This document shows positions 15,724 to 25,467 of a stretch of 64,000 bases of DNA, piece after piece. The translations under genes and the position numbers were made by a program. The DNA is from Bacilli bacterium (GTDB lineage Bacteria > Bacillota_I > Bacilli_A > RF39 > UBA660). The stretch is taken from contig JAUVZX010000003.1 of assembly GCA_030602345.1 (NCBI GenBank), positions 22,933-86,932 of the forward strand, written 5' to 3'. Below the pieces are notes generated by a model, which made no database searches, was not told where the DNA came from, and was given only the letters and a program-made list of their open reading frames with translations. Numbering within the stretch: the first letter of the stretch is position 1; each line of letters starts with the position of its first letter.

Positions 15724-16092
15724 ATGAAAAAAGGATTTACTTTAGCGGAGTTATTGGGAGTTATAGTGTTAATTTCAATATTAGTAATTGTAGCAGTACC
15801 TTCAGTTATAAATCAAATAAGAAGAAATGTAGTGAAAGCAGATGAAGTAGTAATGGTTTTATTGGAAGAGGCTACTAATGAGTTTATGAGAAATAATGAG
15901 ACTATATATCCATTTAATAATAATACGACTCATTGTATTGCCTTACAGCAATTGGCAGATGCAAATAAAATAAGTCCACCAATCATAAATCCTAGTACTA
16001 ATGTTACAATACCTCTTAATTATTCGATGAGAGTAGAGATTGGTAACAAAGGAAATGCCGAAATAACGTATACACTTGTTGAAAATTGTTAA
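15724..16092 (+). CDS. Small type IV prepilin-like protein
   Basis: 122 residues. Class III leader MKKG|FTLAELLG with Glu at +5, then a hydrophobic helix to ~28 (V-L-I-S-I-L-V-I-V-A-V-P-S-V). The head domain is small (~90 residues) with two Cys, C at ~80 and at the C-terminus, that could form a disulfide loop. It is the only one of the five leader-bearing proteins here with ordinary pseudopilin/major-pilin size. The ATG at 15709 directly abuts the -10 box, so I start at 15724 behind AGGTGAT. It stands alone between rpmF and the pheS T-box. Confidence 0.85.
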   Translation: MKKGFTLAELLGVIVLISILVIVAVPSVINQIRRNVVKADEVVMVLLEEATNEFMRNNETIYPFNNNTTHCIALQQLADANKISPPIINPSTNVTIPLNYSMRVEIGNKGNAEITYTLVENC

Positions 16093-16107
16093 TCATTGTG
16101 TTATAAT
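16079..16107 (+). promoter_or_regulatory. Promoter of the pheST T-box leader
   Basis: TTGAAA (16079-16084) and TATAAT (16102-16107) with a 17-bp spacer and a TG one base before the -10. The -35 lies within the last codons of the prepilin gene. Confidence 0.85.
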
Positions 16108-16119
16108 TTTTTTGTAAAA

Positions 16120-16296
16120 GACTGTGAAGAGAAATAATAACAAAGAAGTATTTTTAAGAAAGTTAGTGGTTGCTGAGAACTAATAAATACCTTTGCGAAT
16201 TCACCTTGGAGTCGAAATCCGGTAACGCGTTATAGTTTAGAGTGAAATTAAGGTGGTACCACGTCATCACGTCCTTATGAGGGCGTGATTTTTTTA
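16120..16296 (+). promoter_or_regulatory. T-box riboswitch, Phe specifier (TTC), upstream of pheST
   Basis: GACT (16120-16123) pairs with AGTC (16210-16213) to close Stem I. CAAAG and GTATTT (16141-16153) pair with AAATAC and CTTTG (16185-16195) to form the upper helix around AGTTAGTGGTTGCTGAGAAC. The specifier is TTC (16200-16202) followed by A, matching tRNA-Phe and the pheST genes. T-box sequence AAGGTGGTACCACG at 16250-16263. The terminator is ATCACGTCC/GGGCGTGAT (16266-16289) plus seven T's. Its 3' half is nearly identical to that of the ileS T-box. Confidence 0.95.
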
Positions 16297-16308
16297 TAGG
16301 AGGAAAAA

Positions 16309-17355
16309 ATGCAAAATATCAAAGAAGAATTATTATTAAAATTAAAAGAAGTTAAGAATTTATCAGATTTAAATGATGTAAGAGTTTTATTTTTAGGTAA
16401 AAAAGGTAAAATTCAAGAAAAGATGAGTTTAATGAGCACTTTAAGTAATGAAGAAAAAAAATCTTTTGGACAAGAAATAAACTTATTGAAAGAAGAAATT
16501 ACTAATTTGATTGAAGAATTAAAATTTTCTTTGGAACAAAAAGAGCTGTCTGAAAAACTGAGTAAAGATAAAATAGATATTAGTCTTCCTGGAACTAAGA
16601 TTGTAAAAGGTTCTAAGCATCCTTTAAATAAAGTAATTGAAGAAGTAGAAGAACTATTTATTTCGATGGGCTATGATGTAGTAACAGGTCCTGAAATAGA
16701 AAAAGATTTATATAATTTTGAAAAATTAAATTTACCTAAAGATCATCCGGCAAGAGATGCTCAAGATAGTTTTTATTTGACAGAAGAATATTTACTTAGA
16801 ACACAAACATCACCGGTTCAAGCAAGAACTATGGAAAATAATCTAGAAAAAGGACCAATTAGAATTATTTGTCCTGGAAAAGTTTACCGTAGAGACAATG
16901 ATGATGCTACTCATTCACATCAATTTCATCAAATTGAGGGTTTAGTGATAGATGAAAATATTTCTTTAGCACATCTAAAAGGAACTTTAGAAGTATTTGC
17001 TAAAAGAATGTTTGGTAATGAAAGAGAAATTAGATTTAGACCAAGTTTTTTTCCTTTTACAGAACCAAGCATCGAAGTAGATGTTTCGTGTTTTAAATGT
17101 AACTCTAAAGGATGTTCAATTTGTAAGAATACGGGTTGGATTGAAATATTGGGAGCTGGAATGGTTCATCCAAATGTTTTATTAGCAGGAGGATATGATC
17201 CAAATAAATATAAAGGGTTTGCCTTTGGAATGGGTCCTGAAAGAATAGCAATGTTAAAATATGGGATAAGTGATATTAGACATTTTTATTCAAATGATAT
17301 TAGATTTTTAAATGATTTTAATCGAATTGAAGGAGGTGTTGATAGTGAAGATTAG
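16309..17355 (+). CDS. pheS: Phenylalanyl-tRNA synthetase alpha subunit
   Basis: 348 residues. An N-terminal coiled coil (about 1-85) is followed by the class II core with [10 protein letters not shown], motif 2 ([20 protein letters not shown]), [11 protein letters not shown] and motif 3 [11 protein letters not shown]-x2-C-x4-C-x2-C cluster ([12 protein letters not shown]) marks the variant seen in many Firmicutes. It forms the alpha2-beta2 enzyme with pheT, whose start overlaps its 3' end by 11 nt. RBS GGAGG. Controlled by the Phe T-box. Confidence 0.98.
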   Translation: MQNIKEELLLKLKEVKNLSDLNDVRVLFLGKKGKIQEKMSLMSTLSNEEKKSFGQEINLLKEEITNLIEELKFSLEQKELSEKLSKDKIDISLPGTKIVKGSKHPLNKVIEEVEELFISMGYDVVTGPEIEKDLYNFEKLNLPKDHPARDAQDSFYLTEEYLLRTQTSPVQARTMENNLEKGPIRIICPGKVYRRDNDDATHSHQFHQIEGLVIDENISLAHLKGTLEVFAKRMFGNEREIRFRPSFFPFTEPSIEVDVSCFKCNSKGCSICKNTGWIEILGAGMVHPNVLLAGGYDPNKYKGFAFGMGPERIAMLKYGISDIRHFYSNDIRFLNDFNRIEGGVDSED

Positions 17356-19708
17356 TAAAAACTTTTTAATTGATTATATTGATATTAAAGACGTATCTTT
17401 CAAAGAAGTAGCAGCTAAAAGTTTAAAAGCAGGTAATGAATATGAATCAGTTTATAAACTAAGTGAAGCTAAAGGATTAGTAATTGGTGAAGTTAAGGAA
17501 TGTATTAAACATCCTGATTCTACTAAATTAAGTATTTGCCAAGTTGACTATAATGAAGGTTTAACTCAAATAATATGTGGAGCTTCAAATGTTAAAAAAG
17601 GCCAAAAAGTTATAGTTGCTAAAGTCGGAGCAATATTACCGGGTAATTTTGAAATTAAAAAAGCTAAATTAGCTAATGAAGAATCAAATGGTATGATTTG
17701 TTCTTTAGCAGAATTAGGCATTGAAAATAAATTCTTAACTGAAGAAGACAAAGAAGGAATTCACGTTCTTCCTAATGATGCCGAAATTGGAGAAGATCCA
17801 ATTAAATATTTAAATTTAGATGATGAAGTAATTGATTTTGAATTGACTTCTAATCGTTCTGATTTAATGAGTGTAATTGGTATGGCTTATGAAGTCGGAG
17901 CAATTTATGATAAAGAAGTTATTACAAAAGATATTTATCTGGAAGAATCAAAAGATATAACTAAAACTCATAAGTTATCATTAGAAACAGATAATTGTTC
18001 TTTATACATTGCTAAAATGGTTGAAAATGTCAAAGTAAAAGAAAGTCCAAATTTTATTAAAGCAAGACTTATTGCATCAGGAATAAGACCAATCAATAAT
18101 GTAGTCGATATTAGTAATTATGTCATGTTAGAATATGGTCAACCACTTCACTTCTTTGATGCTGATAAATTAGGAAATGAAATAATAGTTAGAATGGCTA
18201 ATGATAAAGAAGAGATAGTTACTTTAGACAATGAAAAAAGAATTTTGAGTAGTGAAGACATCGTTATTTGTAATAAAACAAAACCAATTGCTCTCGCGGG
18301 AGTTATGGGAGGTTTAGATACTGAAGTAACTAATGAAACGACTAATATTTTAATTGAAGGTGCAGTTTTTAATTCATCAAATATTAGAAAAACTTCTAAA
18401 AAAACTTTGAGAAGTGAATCTTCTAATCGTTTTGAAAAAGGAATTGATTCTAATTTAACAAAAATAGCAGTTAAAAGAGCTTGTGAACTATTAGTAAAAT
18501 ATGCTGAGGCTAAAGTAATTAAAAACGAATTATTTGCAGGTGAAATTACGCATTTTCCTAAAAAAATAAAAATTGAATTAAATGATATTAATAGTGTTTT
18601 AGGAATGAATTTGACTGAAAAAGAAGTGTCTGATGTATTTAAAAAATTAAAATTTGAAGTTAAAGAAAATCAAGTAACCGTTCCTACAAGAAGATTAGAT
18701 ATAAATATTAAGGAAGATTTAATCGAAGAAGTTGGAAGAATATATGGTTATGATAATGTTGAAGGTATTTTACCTAAAGTAACTATTAAAAGAGGTACAT
18801 ACTCTAAGAAAGCTAAATTGATTAAAGAAATAGAGAAAGAAATGATTAGCTATGGTTTTAATCAAGTTATTACTTATTCTTTAGTTAATGACTTATTAAT
18901 TAATAAATTTATTTTGAAATCAAAAGATAAAGCATCAGTTTTATCTCCAATGAGTGAAGATAGAAAATATATGAGACAAAGTATTATTCCAAGTTTAATT
19001 AATACTATGGAATATAATTTATCTCATAAAAATAATGATGTAGCTATTTTTGAAACAGGATCAGTTTATTACAAAGAAAAAGATTCTTATTGCGAGGAAT
19101 ATCATTTAGCAGGTTTATTATACGGTAATTATTTAATCAACGAGTGGCAAAATAAACATATTAAAGCAGATTTTTATTTATTAAAAGGAATAATTGAATC
19201 ATTATTAAATTATTTGGGTTTTAATAATCGTTATTCATTTGTAGACAAAGATTTAATTAGTGATTATCATCCTTTAAAAAGTGCTTCTATACTAGTTGAT
19301 AATATATTAGTTGGACACTTTGGACAAGTACATCCTACTATTTCAAAAAAAGAAGTATATGTGTTTGAGATTGATATCGAAAAATTATTAAGTATCAGAG
19401 TAAGAGGAATTAAATTTAAAGAAATTTCTAAATACCCTAAAGTTACTAAAGATTTATCATTTAGTGTTGATAAAGAAGTTTCTTCATCGGTTTTAACTAA
19501 CGTAATTAAGAAAACAGGTGGTCGAAATTTAATTGACTTAAATATATTTGATGTTTATGAAGAATTTAAAGAAGGATTTAAGTCATTAACTTACTCATTA
19601 ACCTTCCAAGATAGCAATAAAACAATGACTGATGAGGAAGTAATGCAAATAATTGATAAAATAGTTGAAAATGTTGAAAAAACAGGTGCAAAGTTGAGAA
19701 CTAAGTAA
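17345..19708 (+). CDS. pheT: Phenylalanyl-tRNA synthetase beta subunit
   Basis: 787 residues, the usual length. Order: EMAP-II-like tRNA-binding domain (~40-150), B3/B4 editing domain, B5 domain, inactive class II-like core, and a C-terminal ferredoxin-fold anticodon-binding domain (from ~695, with the [11 protein letters not shown] motif). I use the GTG at 17345, 8 nt behind GGAGG; the ATG at 17312 is inside pheS and has no site. The overlap with pheS suggests coupled translation, giving equal subunits. Confidence 0.97.
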   Translation: MKISKNFLIDYIDIKDVSFKEVAAKSLKAGNEYESVYKLSEAKGLVIGEVKECIKHPDSTKLSICQVDYNEGLTQIICGASNVKKGQKVIVAKVGAILPGNFEIKKAKLANEESNGMICSLAELGIENKFLTEEDKEGIHVLPNDAEIGEDPIKYLNLDDEVIDFELTSNRSDLMSVIGMAYEVGAIYDKEVITKDIYLEESKDITKTHKLSLETDNCSLYIAKMVENVKVKESPNFIKARLIASGIRPINNVVDISNYVMLEYGQPLHFFDADKLGNEIIVRMANDKEEIVTLDNEKRILSSEDIVICNKTKPIALAGVMGGLDTEVTNETTNILIEGAVFNSSNIRKTSKKTLRSESSNRFEKGIDSNLTKIAVKRACELLVKYAEAKVIKNELFAGEITHFPKKIKIELNDINSVLGMNLTEKEVSDVFKKLKFEVKENQVTVPTRRLDINIKEDLIEEVGRIYGYDNVEGILPKVTIKRGTYSKKAKLIKEIEKEMISYGFNQVITYSLVNDLLINKFILKSKDKASVLSPMSEDRKYMRQSIIPSLINTMEYNLSHKNNDVAIFETGSVYYKEKDSYCEEYHLAGLLYGNYLINEWQNKHIKADFYLLKGIIESLLNYLGFNNRYSFVDKDLISDYHPLKSASILVDNILVGHFGQVHPTISKKEVYVFEIDIEKLLSIRVRGIKFKEISKYPKVTKDLSFSVDKEVSSSVLTNVIKKTGGRNLIDLNIFDVYEEFKEGFKSLTYSLTFQDSNKTMTDEEVMQIIDKIVENVEKTGAKLRTK

Positions 19709-19737
19709 TATAATGATGCTAGAAGGAGAAAATAACT

Positions 19738-20055
19738 ATGTATTGTTCAGGTTGTGGTAATCAATTATTACCAGAAGCAGAATTTTGTCCAAAATGTGGA
19801 ACTTCAAAAAATAAAGTTAAAGAAGTTTCGAAAAAATCAAACGGAATGGGATATGCCATAGCAAGTTTATTTGCATGGATACTACCTTTAGCAGGGTATC
19901 CAGTTTCGATAATAGGTATTGTTAAAGCCTCAAAGGCTTTACAAGAGGGCGATCCAAAAGCTAAAACAGCATTAGCTTTAAGTATTGTAGGGTTAGTTTT
20001 AACAACGATTAATTCAGCAATAGGCGCATATATGGGCGCTACTGGCCAGTTATAG
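19738..20055 (+). CDS. Zinc-ribbon membrane protein (DUF4190-like), paralogue 1
   Basis: 105 residues. The N-terminus is a zinc ribbon (C-S-G-C-G-N ... F-C-P-K-C-G, residues ~3-21), followed by a linker and two transmembrane segments (~36-60 and ~80-100). The double-helix arrangement with a short A-L-Q-E-G-D-P-K-A loop is typical of DUF4190-type proteins of unknown function. It starts 29 nt after pheT behind AGAAGGAG and is probably in the pheST transcript. A similar, shorter paralogue follows 8 nt downstream. Confidence 0.8.
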   Translation: MYCSGCGNQLLPEAEFCPKCGTSKNKVKEVSKKSNGMGYAIASLFAWILPLAGYPVSIIGIVKASKALQEGDPKAKTALALSIVGLVLTTINSAIGAYMGATGQL

Positions 20056-20063
20056 GAGGAAAT

Positions 20064-20327
20064 ATGTATTGTACAAGTTGTGGTAATCAAATGATGCAAG
20101 GCGCAGAATTCTGCCCTTCATGTGGAGTAAAAACAAATAACAAAGAAGAAAAAGCTTTCAATGTTGAAGATAGAAATAGTTTTGGATTTAATATTCTAAG
20201 TTTCTTTATACCTATTGTAGGATTAATTTTATATTTTGTTTTTAAAGAAAAAACACCAATTAAAGCAAAAGGTGTTCTTACTTGGGGTATCATAGGGTTT
20301 GTTGTAAACTTAATACTTTTAATATAA
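20064..20327 (+). CDS. Zinc-ribbon membrane protein, paralogue 2
   Basis: 87 residues. It has the same zinc ribbon design as its neighbour (C-T-S-C-G-N-Q-M ... F-C-P-S-C-G) and then two membrane segments (about 45-58 and 74-87). The first ~20 residues of the two proteins align closely, pointing to tandem duplication followed by divergence of the membrane part. RBS AGGAGGAAAT, terminator after the stop. Function unknown. Confidence 0.8.
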   Translation: MYCTSCGNQMMQGAEFCPSCGVKTNNKEEKAFNVEDRNSFGFNILSFFIPIVGLILYFVFKEKTPIKAKGVLTWGIIGFVVNLILLI

Positions 20328-20348
20328 GAAGACGTAAGTCTTCTTTTT
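20326..20348 (+). terminator. Terminator of the pheST operon
   Basis: AAGAAGAC/GTCTTCTT, GTAA loop, short T-tract. It overlaps the stop codon of the second zinc-ribbon gene. Confidence 0.8.
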
Positions 20349-20397
20349 GATTGTAAAAATAAAGGAAAAATAGTAAAATATATATGGGGATGGTAAT

Positions 20398-21018
20398 ATG
20401 TTTACAGAAGCAGCCGTAGAAATTTTAATAAATAACTGGCCAATGCTTTTTATTTTCTTAACAATTATAATTTCGCTTAGATTAGCTTATCTATATGTTA
20501 ATAAAATAAAATTTGTTTTATATAAAGAATTATTGTCTTTAGGCTTTGTTGTGTATATATTATCACTTTTTTATGCTGTAACATTTCAAGATGTAAGTTG
20601 GTCTACTTCAAATTTTATTCCCTTTAGAGAAATGTTTAGGTATGAAGTGTTTACTCCTAAGTTCTTTAAAAATGTTTTAGGAAACGTTATAGTATTTATT
20701 CCATATGGATTTTATGTCGGATATATTTTAAAGAAAAGTAAATTTAAATTAATTTTTTTATTATCTTTAGTAACATCATTAGCAATTGAATTTACTCAAT
20801 TGATGATTGGAAGAGTATTGGATATAGACGACATTATTTTAAATGTAGTTGGAGGTTTATTGGGTTACTTAATTTATAAGTTACTTGATAAAGTAAAAAA
20901 TAAATTACCTAAAATAATTAATAATCAGTATGTATATAATTTTATTATTCTCTTATTTTTAATAATTATTATATGGTATTTAGTATTTCATATAACTAAA
21001 GGAGTATCTTATGTATAA
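20398..21018 (+). CDS. VanZ-like family membrane protein
   Basis: 206 residues with about five membrane helices. The VanZ signature is clear: N-F-I-P-F-R-E-M, then N-V-I-V-F-I-P-Y-G, S-L-A-I-E-F-T-Q, and G-R-V-L-D-I-D-D-I-I-L-N-V-V-G-G. VanZ in enterococci gives low-level teicoplanin resistance, but most chromosomal homologues have no known role, so this should not be read as a resistance gene. It overlaps ybeY by 8 nt and heads the ybeY-recO cluster. Confidence 0.9.
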   Translation: MFTEAAVEILINNWPMLFIFLTIIISLRLAYLYVNKIKFVLYKELLSLGFVVYILSLFYAVTFQDVSWSTSNFIPFREMFRYEVFTPKFFKNVLGNVIVFIPYGFYVGYILKKSKFKLIFLLSLVTSLAIEFTQLMIGRVLDIDDIILNVVGGLLGYLIYKLLDKVKNKLPKIINNQYVYNFIILLFLIIIIWYLVFHITKGVSYV

Positions 21019-21457
21019 TATAGGTATATTCAATAAAACAAATGAGAAAATAGAAGATATAGATTTAGTTAATGAAATAGCAATTCATTTATTGAAAGAA
21101 GAGAGACAAGAGGGTATTGAGTTAAATATTATATTTGTCGACAATAAAGAAATAAGAGAAATAAACAAGGCGTATCGCAATAAAGATTATGAAACGGACG
21201 TTATTTCATTTGCTCTTGAAGATGATGACACATTTATTAAGTTAGACTATAGGATATTGGGAGATATTTATATATCTTTAGATAAGGTTAAAGAACAAAG
21301 TCAAGAATATGGACATTCTTTTAGAAGGGAACTTTTGTTTTTAGTAGTACATGGACTTTTACATTTATTAGGTTATGATCATATGAATGAAGAAGAAGAA
21401 AAAATAATGTTTGCTAAACAAGAAAAGATATTAGATAGTTATGGGATCAAAAGGTAA
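21011..21457 (+). CDS. ybeY: Endoribonuclease YbeY (rRNA maturation factor)
   Basis: 148 residues. The zinc site H-G-L-L-H-L-L-G-Y-D-H (H-x3-H-x5-H, ~114-124) is intact, and the Y-R-N-K-D-Y-E-T-D-V-I-S-F segment is the other family hallmark. The enzyme is needed for 16S rRNA 3'-end processing and ribosome quality control. The start at 21011 follows AAAGGAGT and overlaps the VanZ-like gene; its own end overlaps dgkA. The order ybeY-dgkA-cdd-era-recO is the same as in B. subtilis. Confidence 0.97.
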   Translation: MYNIGIFNKTNEKIEDIDLVNEIAIHLLKEERQEGIELNIIFVDNKEIREINKAYRNKDYETDVISFALEDDDTFIKLDYRILGDIYISLDKVKEQSQEYGHSFRRELLFLVVHGLLHLLGYDHMNEEEEKIMFAKQEKILDSYGIKR

Positions 21458-21824
21458 AAAATTAGGTTTTGACAGATTTTTAAATAGTTTTAGATATTCA
21501 TTTGCAGGATTAAAGCATGCATATAAAAATGAACAAAGTTTATTAATTCATTTTATGATATCGATTGTAGTCATTTTAATGGGACTATATTTTAAAATCA
21601 CAAATATTGAATGGATATTCGTCTTTTTAATGATTGCTTTAGTTATGGCAGCAGAATTATTAAATACTGCAATCGAAAATGTGGTAGACTTAGTTACTAG
21701 TGATTTTCATCCAATGGCAAAAATAGCTAAAGATACAGCATCGGCAGCAGTATTAATTTATTCGATGATTGCTCTTGTAACAGGATTAATAGTATTTCTA
21801 CCTTATATACTTAAATTATTTTAG
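21441..21824 (+). CDS. dgkA: Diacylglycerol/undecaprenol kinase
   Basis: 127 residues with three membrane helices. The catalytic E-L-L-N-T-A-I-E-N-V-V-D-L segment (metal-binding Glu) and the A-K-D-T-A-S-A-A-V-L helix are conserved. In Gram-positive bacteria this family phosphorylates undecaprenol, recycling the lipid carrier for wall synthesis. The start lies within ybeY (17-nt overlap). An A-x3-E at the N-terminus (F-R-Y-S-F-A-G-L-K-H-A) marks the surface helix. Confidence 0.93.
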   Translation: MGSKGKKLGFDRFLNSFRYSFAGLKHAYKNEQSLLIHFMISIVVILMGLYFKITNIEWIFVFLMIALVMAAELLNTAIENVVDLVTSDFHPMAKIAKDTASAAVLIYSMIALVTGLIVFLPYILKLF

Positions 21825-21833
21825 GAGGATTAG

Positions 21834-22214
21834 ATGAAAGAAAAATTAAAACAATTATCACATAATGCATATGCCCCTTATTCTAACTTTTTAGTCGCTT
21901 CTGCAGTAGTTATGAATGATGGAAGTATATTTTATGGAGTCAATATAGAAAACGCTTCATATGGGGCTACAATATGCGCAGAAAGAAACGCAATTAATGA
22001 TGCAATTAAAAATGGATATAAAGCAGGAGATTTTAAAGAATTATATGTTTATCATGAACACAATAATACATTCCCTTGTTTTATATGTAGACAAACAATA
22101 AATGAATTTTTTAATGGTAATGAAAAATTAATATTGATGAGTGAAAATAATGAACAAACTCATTTGGTAAAAGAAATATTAACTCATCCATTTGGTAAGG
22201 AAGACTTAAAATGA
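21834..22214 (+). CDS. cdd: Cytidine deaminase
   Basis: 126 residues. Zinc-dependent deaminase motif C48-A-E50 (catalytic Glu) and P-C-F-I-C-R-Q (second and third Cys ligands). N-terminal A-Y-A-P-Y-S-N-F and G-V-N-I-E-N-A-S-Y are the substrate-binding segments. It converts cytidine and deoxycytidine to uridine forms for salvage. RBS AGGAGGA; ATGA overlap with era. Confidence 0.97.
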   Translation: MKEKLKQLSHNAYAPYSNFLVASAVVMNDGSIFYGVNIENASYGATICAERNAINDAIKNGYKAGDFKELYVYHEHNNTFPCFICRQTINEFFNGNEKLILMSENNEQTHLVKEILTHPFGKEDLK

Positions 22215-23095
22215 AATCAGGATTCGTAAGTGTGGTAGGAAGACCTAATGTAGGTAAAAGTACTTTAGTAAATTCCATCGTTGGAAAGAAGATAGCAATT
22301 ACTTCTAATAAGCCACAGACAACAAGAAATATAATTCAAGGTGTTTATAATGAAGAAGAAGTACAAATAGTATTTGTAGATACACCCGGAATTCATAAAC
22401 CAAGACATAAATTAGGAAAATTTTTAAATAAACAAGCATACTATAGTATTGAAGATGTAGATGTTATTTTAATGTTAGTAGATGCATCAGAAAAACTAGG
22501 ACCAGGCGATAAATTCGTAATTGAAAGATTAAGAGAAGTAGAATCACCTGTTATTTTAGTTTTGAATAAAATTGATAGACTATCTAAAGATGAGATACTA
22601 TTAAAAATAAACGAATATAAAGATTTATATCCATTTAAAGAAATAGTACCTGTATCTGCTTTAAAAAATAATAATACTGATACTTTAATTAAAGTCATTA
22701 AAAATTATTTAAATGATACTATAAAATATTATGAAGATGATTCTTTAACCAATAAACCAATGAATTTTTTATTAGCAGAAATAGTTAGAGAAAAAGTATT
22801 TAATTTAACAGAAGAAGAAGTTCCTCATTCAATTACTTGTATTGTGGAACATGTTGAAAAAAATAATAATGCTTTTAATATCCACGTAAATATAATTGTC
22901 GATAGAGATTCGTTAAAGAAAATAGTAATTGGTAAAAAAGGATCATTAATAAAAGAAATAGGAATCCAGTCTCGAAAAGAAATGGAAGAATTATTAAAAA
23001 CTCCTGTTTATCTAGATTTATTTGTAAAAACTGTTAAAAAATGGCGAGATAAAGATAAGTACTTACAAGAATATGGTTACAGTGATTTATCATGA
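22211..23095 (+). CDS. era: GTPase Era
   Basis: 294 residues. G1 GRPNVGKST (~10-18), G3 DTPGIHKP, G4 NKID and a C-terminal KH domain (V-I-G-K-K-G-S-L-I-K-E-I-G, ~236-248). Era binds the 3' end of 16S rRNA and assists 30S maturation. This fits its neighbour ybeY, which acts on the same rRNA end. The last base overlaps of ATGA at both cdd-era and era-recO indicate a tightly coupled operon. Confidence 0.98.
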   Translation: MKSGFVSVVGRPNVGKSTLVNSIVGKKIAITSNKPQTTRNIIQGVYNEEEVQIVFVDTPGIHKPRHKLGKFLNKQAYYSIEDVDVILMLVDASEKLGPGDKFVIERLREVESPVILVLNKIDRLSKDEILLKINEYKDLYPFKEIVPVSALKNNNTDTLIKVIKNYLNDTIKYYEDDSLTNKPMNFLLAEIVREKVFNLTEEEVPHSITCIVEHVEKNNNAFNIHVNIIVDRDSLKKIVIGKKGSLIKEIGIQSRKEMEELLKTPVYLDLFVKTVKKWRDKDKYLQEYGYSDLS

Positions 23096-23832
23096 TTTTA
23101 CAAGTTGAAGGAATCATCTTAAAAGCAAGAGATTATAAAGATACAAGTAAAATATTAGATGTTTATGTTAAAGAAAAAGGTATAATTGGTATTTTATCTA
23201 AAGGATGCAAAAGCATGAAAAGTCCTTTAAGAAGTGTCAGTGAACCCCTTATATATGGAATGTTTACTATATACTATAAAGAAGATAAATTATCTATTTT
23301 AAATGCAGTTGATATTAATCAATCTTTTAAAAATATTAAAAAAAATATCGAAAGTATCAGTTATAGCAATTTCTTTTCAGAATTAGTTCTTCAGGTTATT
23401 AAACAAAGCGATGAAAAAGAAGAAATATATGCCATATTAATTGATTCTTTAAAAAAAGTTGATGAGGGATTCTCTCCTAAAGTAATAAGTAATATAATTC
23501 AACTAAAAATGTTAAATTTTTTAGGAGTTTTCCCTAATTTAGAAGAATGTGTCTTCTGTGGGACAACTCAGGATATAGTAACGATTGATTCAAACAATCA
23601 TGGATTTGTTTGCAAAGGATGTCACACTAATCAAAAACTTATTTCTAAAAAAGCAATGCAATTAATTAGAATGTTTAACTATGTTGATATTGGAAAAATA
23701 TCTAAATTAGATATTAATGAAGAAGTCAATGAAGAAATATCTAAATTCTTAGATGATTACTACGAAAAAAACACAGGTATATATTTAGATGCTAAAAGAT
23801 ATATCAAGAAGTTAACATTGATTGACATCTAA
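23092..23832 (+). CDS. recO: DNA repair protein RecO
   Basis: 246 residues. An N-terminal OB-fold begins Q-V-E-G-I-I-L-K-A-R-D-Y-K-D, the usual RecO start, followed by a helical domain. A four-Cys zinc site (C-V-F-C-G ... C-K-G-C-H, ~152-183) is present as in most Gram-positive RecO. It loads RecA with RecR during gap repair. The end of the gene contains the -35 of the glyS T-box promoter. Confidence 0.94.
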   Translation: MILQVEGIILKARDYKDTSKILDVYVKEKGIIGILSKGCKSMKSPLRSVSEPLIYGMFTIYYKEDKLSILNAVDINQSFKNIKKNIESISYSNFFSELVLQVIKQSDEKEEIYAILIDSLKKVDEGFSPKVISNIIQLKMLNFLGVFPNLEECVFCGTTQDIVTIDSNNHGFVCKGCHTNQKLISKKAMQLIRMFNYVDIGKISKLDINEEVNEEISKFLDDYYEKNTGIYLDAKRYIKKLTLIDI

Positions 23833-23850
23833 AGGTATATATATTAAAAT
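23822..23850 (+). promoter_or_regulatory. Promoter of the glyS T-box leader
   Basis: TTGACA (23822-23827) and TAAAAT (23845-23850) with a 17-bp spacer. The -35 is formed by the last codons of recO. Confidence 0.8.
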
Positions 23851-23856
23851 TAAACT

Positions 23857-24030
23857 ATAAAGCGATGACGAAGAGTTATTAAATATAAGATTTTTAGTGA
23901 ATTGGTGATAGTGAAAAACCAATAATTAATATTTAATATGGAACTTAAGAGCGATTATTATTAAAGCTGACTTTCGAGTAAATAAGGTGGAACCGCGGGA
24001 AACCGTCCTTATATATTAGGAGTCTTTTTA
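23857..24030 (+). promoter_or_regulatory. T-box riboswitch, Gly specifier (GGA), upstream of glyS
   Basis: A kink-turn-like GCGATGACGAAGAG at the base is followed by TTATTAAATAT pairing with ATATTTAATA around the specifier side. The distal region is GTGAATTGGTGATAGTGAAAAACC. The specifier reads GGA (23940-23942) followed by A, consistent with tRNA-Gly and the gene downstream. T-box sequence AAGGTGGAACCGCG at 23984-23997. The terminator is weak in sequence (TCCT/AGGA around an AT loop, then TTTTT at 24024-24028), so the fold of the off state is less certain. Confidence 0.88.
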
Positions 24031-24045
24031 TTTTAAGGAGGAAGT

Positions 24046-25416
24046 ATGAGTAAATTAACAATGGAAAAATTAGTCAATATAAGCAAGCAATATGGATTTA
24101 TCTATCAAGGTAGTGAAATATATGGAGGGCTTGCTAACACTTGGGATTACGGTCCTTTAGGAGTATTATTAAAAAATAATATTAAACAAGCATGGTTAAA
24201 AAAATTCATTCAAGAAGATGAAAATAATGTTAGTATGGACAGTGCTATTTTGATGAACCCAAAAGTTTGGGAAGCAAGTGGCCACTTAGATACTTTTAAC
24301 GATCCATTAATTGATTGTAAAAGTTGTAAAACAAGACACCGTGCGGATAAATTAGTCGAGGATATAATTGGAAGTGAAGCTTCTAGTATGTCAGATGAAG
24401 CTTTAATGAAATATATTTATGATAATAAAGTTGTTTGCCCAAACTGTGGCAAATTAGATTATACGGATATTAGAAAATTTAATTTAATGTTTAAAACTTT
24501 TCAAGGAGTAACGGAAGACAGTAAAAATACTATATATTTAAGACCTGAAACAGCTCAAGGGATATTTGTTAATTTTTTAAACGTTCAAAGAAGTATGAGA
24601 CTTAAAGTTCCATTCGGAATTGGTCAGATAGGTAAGAGTTTTAGAAATGAAATAACACCAGGTAATTTTACTTTTAGAACTAGAGAATTTGAACAAATGG
24701 AATTAGAATTTTTCTGTAAACCAGGAACAGAATTAGAATGGTTTGAATATTATAAGAATTTTTCAATAAATTGGTTATATGATTTAGGATTGAAAAAAGA
24801 AAATTTAAAACTAAGAGACCATGATGCTGATGAATTATCATTCTATAGTAATGCTACTACAGACATTGAATATAAATTTCCATTTGGATTTGGTGAACTT
24901 TGGGGAATAGCCTCTAGAACTGACTATGATTTAAGAAAACATCAAGAATTTTCAAAACAAAACATGGAATATTTTGATCCCGAAACTAATGAAAAATATA
25001 TTCCTTATGTAGTTGAACCATCTTTAGGAGCAGACAGAGTTACATTAGCTTTCTTATGTGATGCTTATGATGAAGAGGAAAAAGATGGTGAAATAAGAGA
25101 AATAATGAGATTTCATCCATTTTTAGCGCCTTATAAAGTGGCAGTTCTTCCATTAATGAAAAAATATCATACTGAAAAAGCCAAGGAAATATATAAAGAA
25201 TTATCAAAATATTTCTCAGTTTCATATGATGAAGCAGGTAATATTGGAAAAAGATATAGAAGACAAGATATCATGGGTACGCCATTTTCAATAACTATCG
25301 ATGAAGAAACTTTAAACAATAATACGGTTACTATTAGAAATAGAGATACTATGAATCAAGATGTTGTGAAAATAGAAGAAGTAAATGAATATATAAGAAG
25401 AAGGATTGAGTTTTAA
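24046..25416 (+). CDS. glyS: Glycyl-tRNA synthetase (alpha2 dimeric type)
   Basis: 456 residues. This is the eukaryal/archaeal-like homodimeric GlyRS used by many Firmicutes, not the alpha2-beta2 form: [24 protein letters not shown] at the N-terminus, [13 protein letters not shown] motif 2, and E-P-S-L-G-A-D-R motif 3. A zinc-type C-K-S-C ... C-P-N-C insertion lies at ~87-144. The C-terminal anticodon-binding domain spans ~365-456. RBS AAGGAGG. Regulated by the preceding T-box. Confidence 0.97.
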   Translation: MSKLTMEKLVNISKQYGFIYQGSEIYGGLANTWDYGPLGVLLKNNIKQAWLKKFIQEDENNVSMDSAILMNPKVWEASGHLDTFNDPLIDCKSCKTRHRADKLVEDIIGSEASSMSDEALMKYIYDNKVVCPNCGKLDYTDIRKFNLMFKTFQGVTEDSKNTIYLRPETAQGIFVNFLNVQRSMRLKVPFGIGQIGKSFRNEITPGNFTFRTREFEQMELEFFCKPGTELEWFEYYKNFSINWLYDLGLKKENLKLRDHDADELSFYSNATTDIEYKFPFGFGELWGIASRTDYDLRKHQEFSKQNMEYFDPETNEKYIPYVVEPSLGADRVTLAFLCDAYDEEEKDGEIREIMRFHPFLAPYKVAVLPLMKKYHTEKAKEIYKELSKYFSVSYDEAGNIGKRYRRQDIMGTPFSITIDEETLNNNTVTIRNRDTMNQDVVKIEEVNEYIRRRIEF

Positions 25417-25431
25417 AATTCAATCTTTTTT
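25404..25431 (+). terminator. Terminator of glyS
   Basis: GATTGAG/TTCAATC around TTTTAAAA (one G-U pair), then TTTTTT. The stem includes the stop codon. Confidence 0.8.
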
Positions 25432-25439
25432 GATATACT
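25431..25439 (+). promoter_or_regulatory. Extended -10 promoter of the TrmH-family gene
   Basis: TGATATACT begins in the last T of the glyS terminator tract. The -10 ends 28 nt before the ATG. Confidence 0.5.
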
Positions 25440-25467
25440 TAATGTAGAAAATAAAGTTGGTGATAAA

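Noticed and set aside
20398..21018. VanZ-like gene as a glycopeptide resistance determinant
   Set aside because: There are no other van genes nearby, and VanZ-like proteins are common chromosomal membrane proteins of unknown role.
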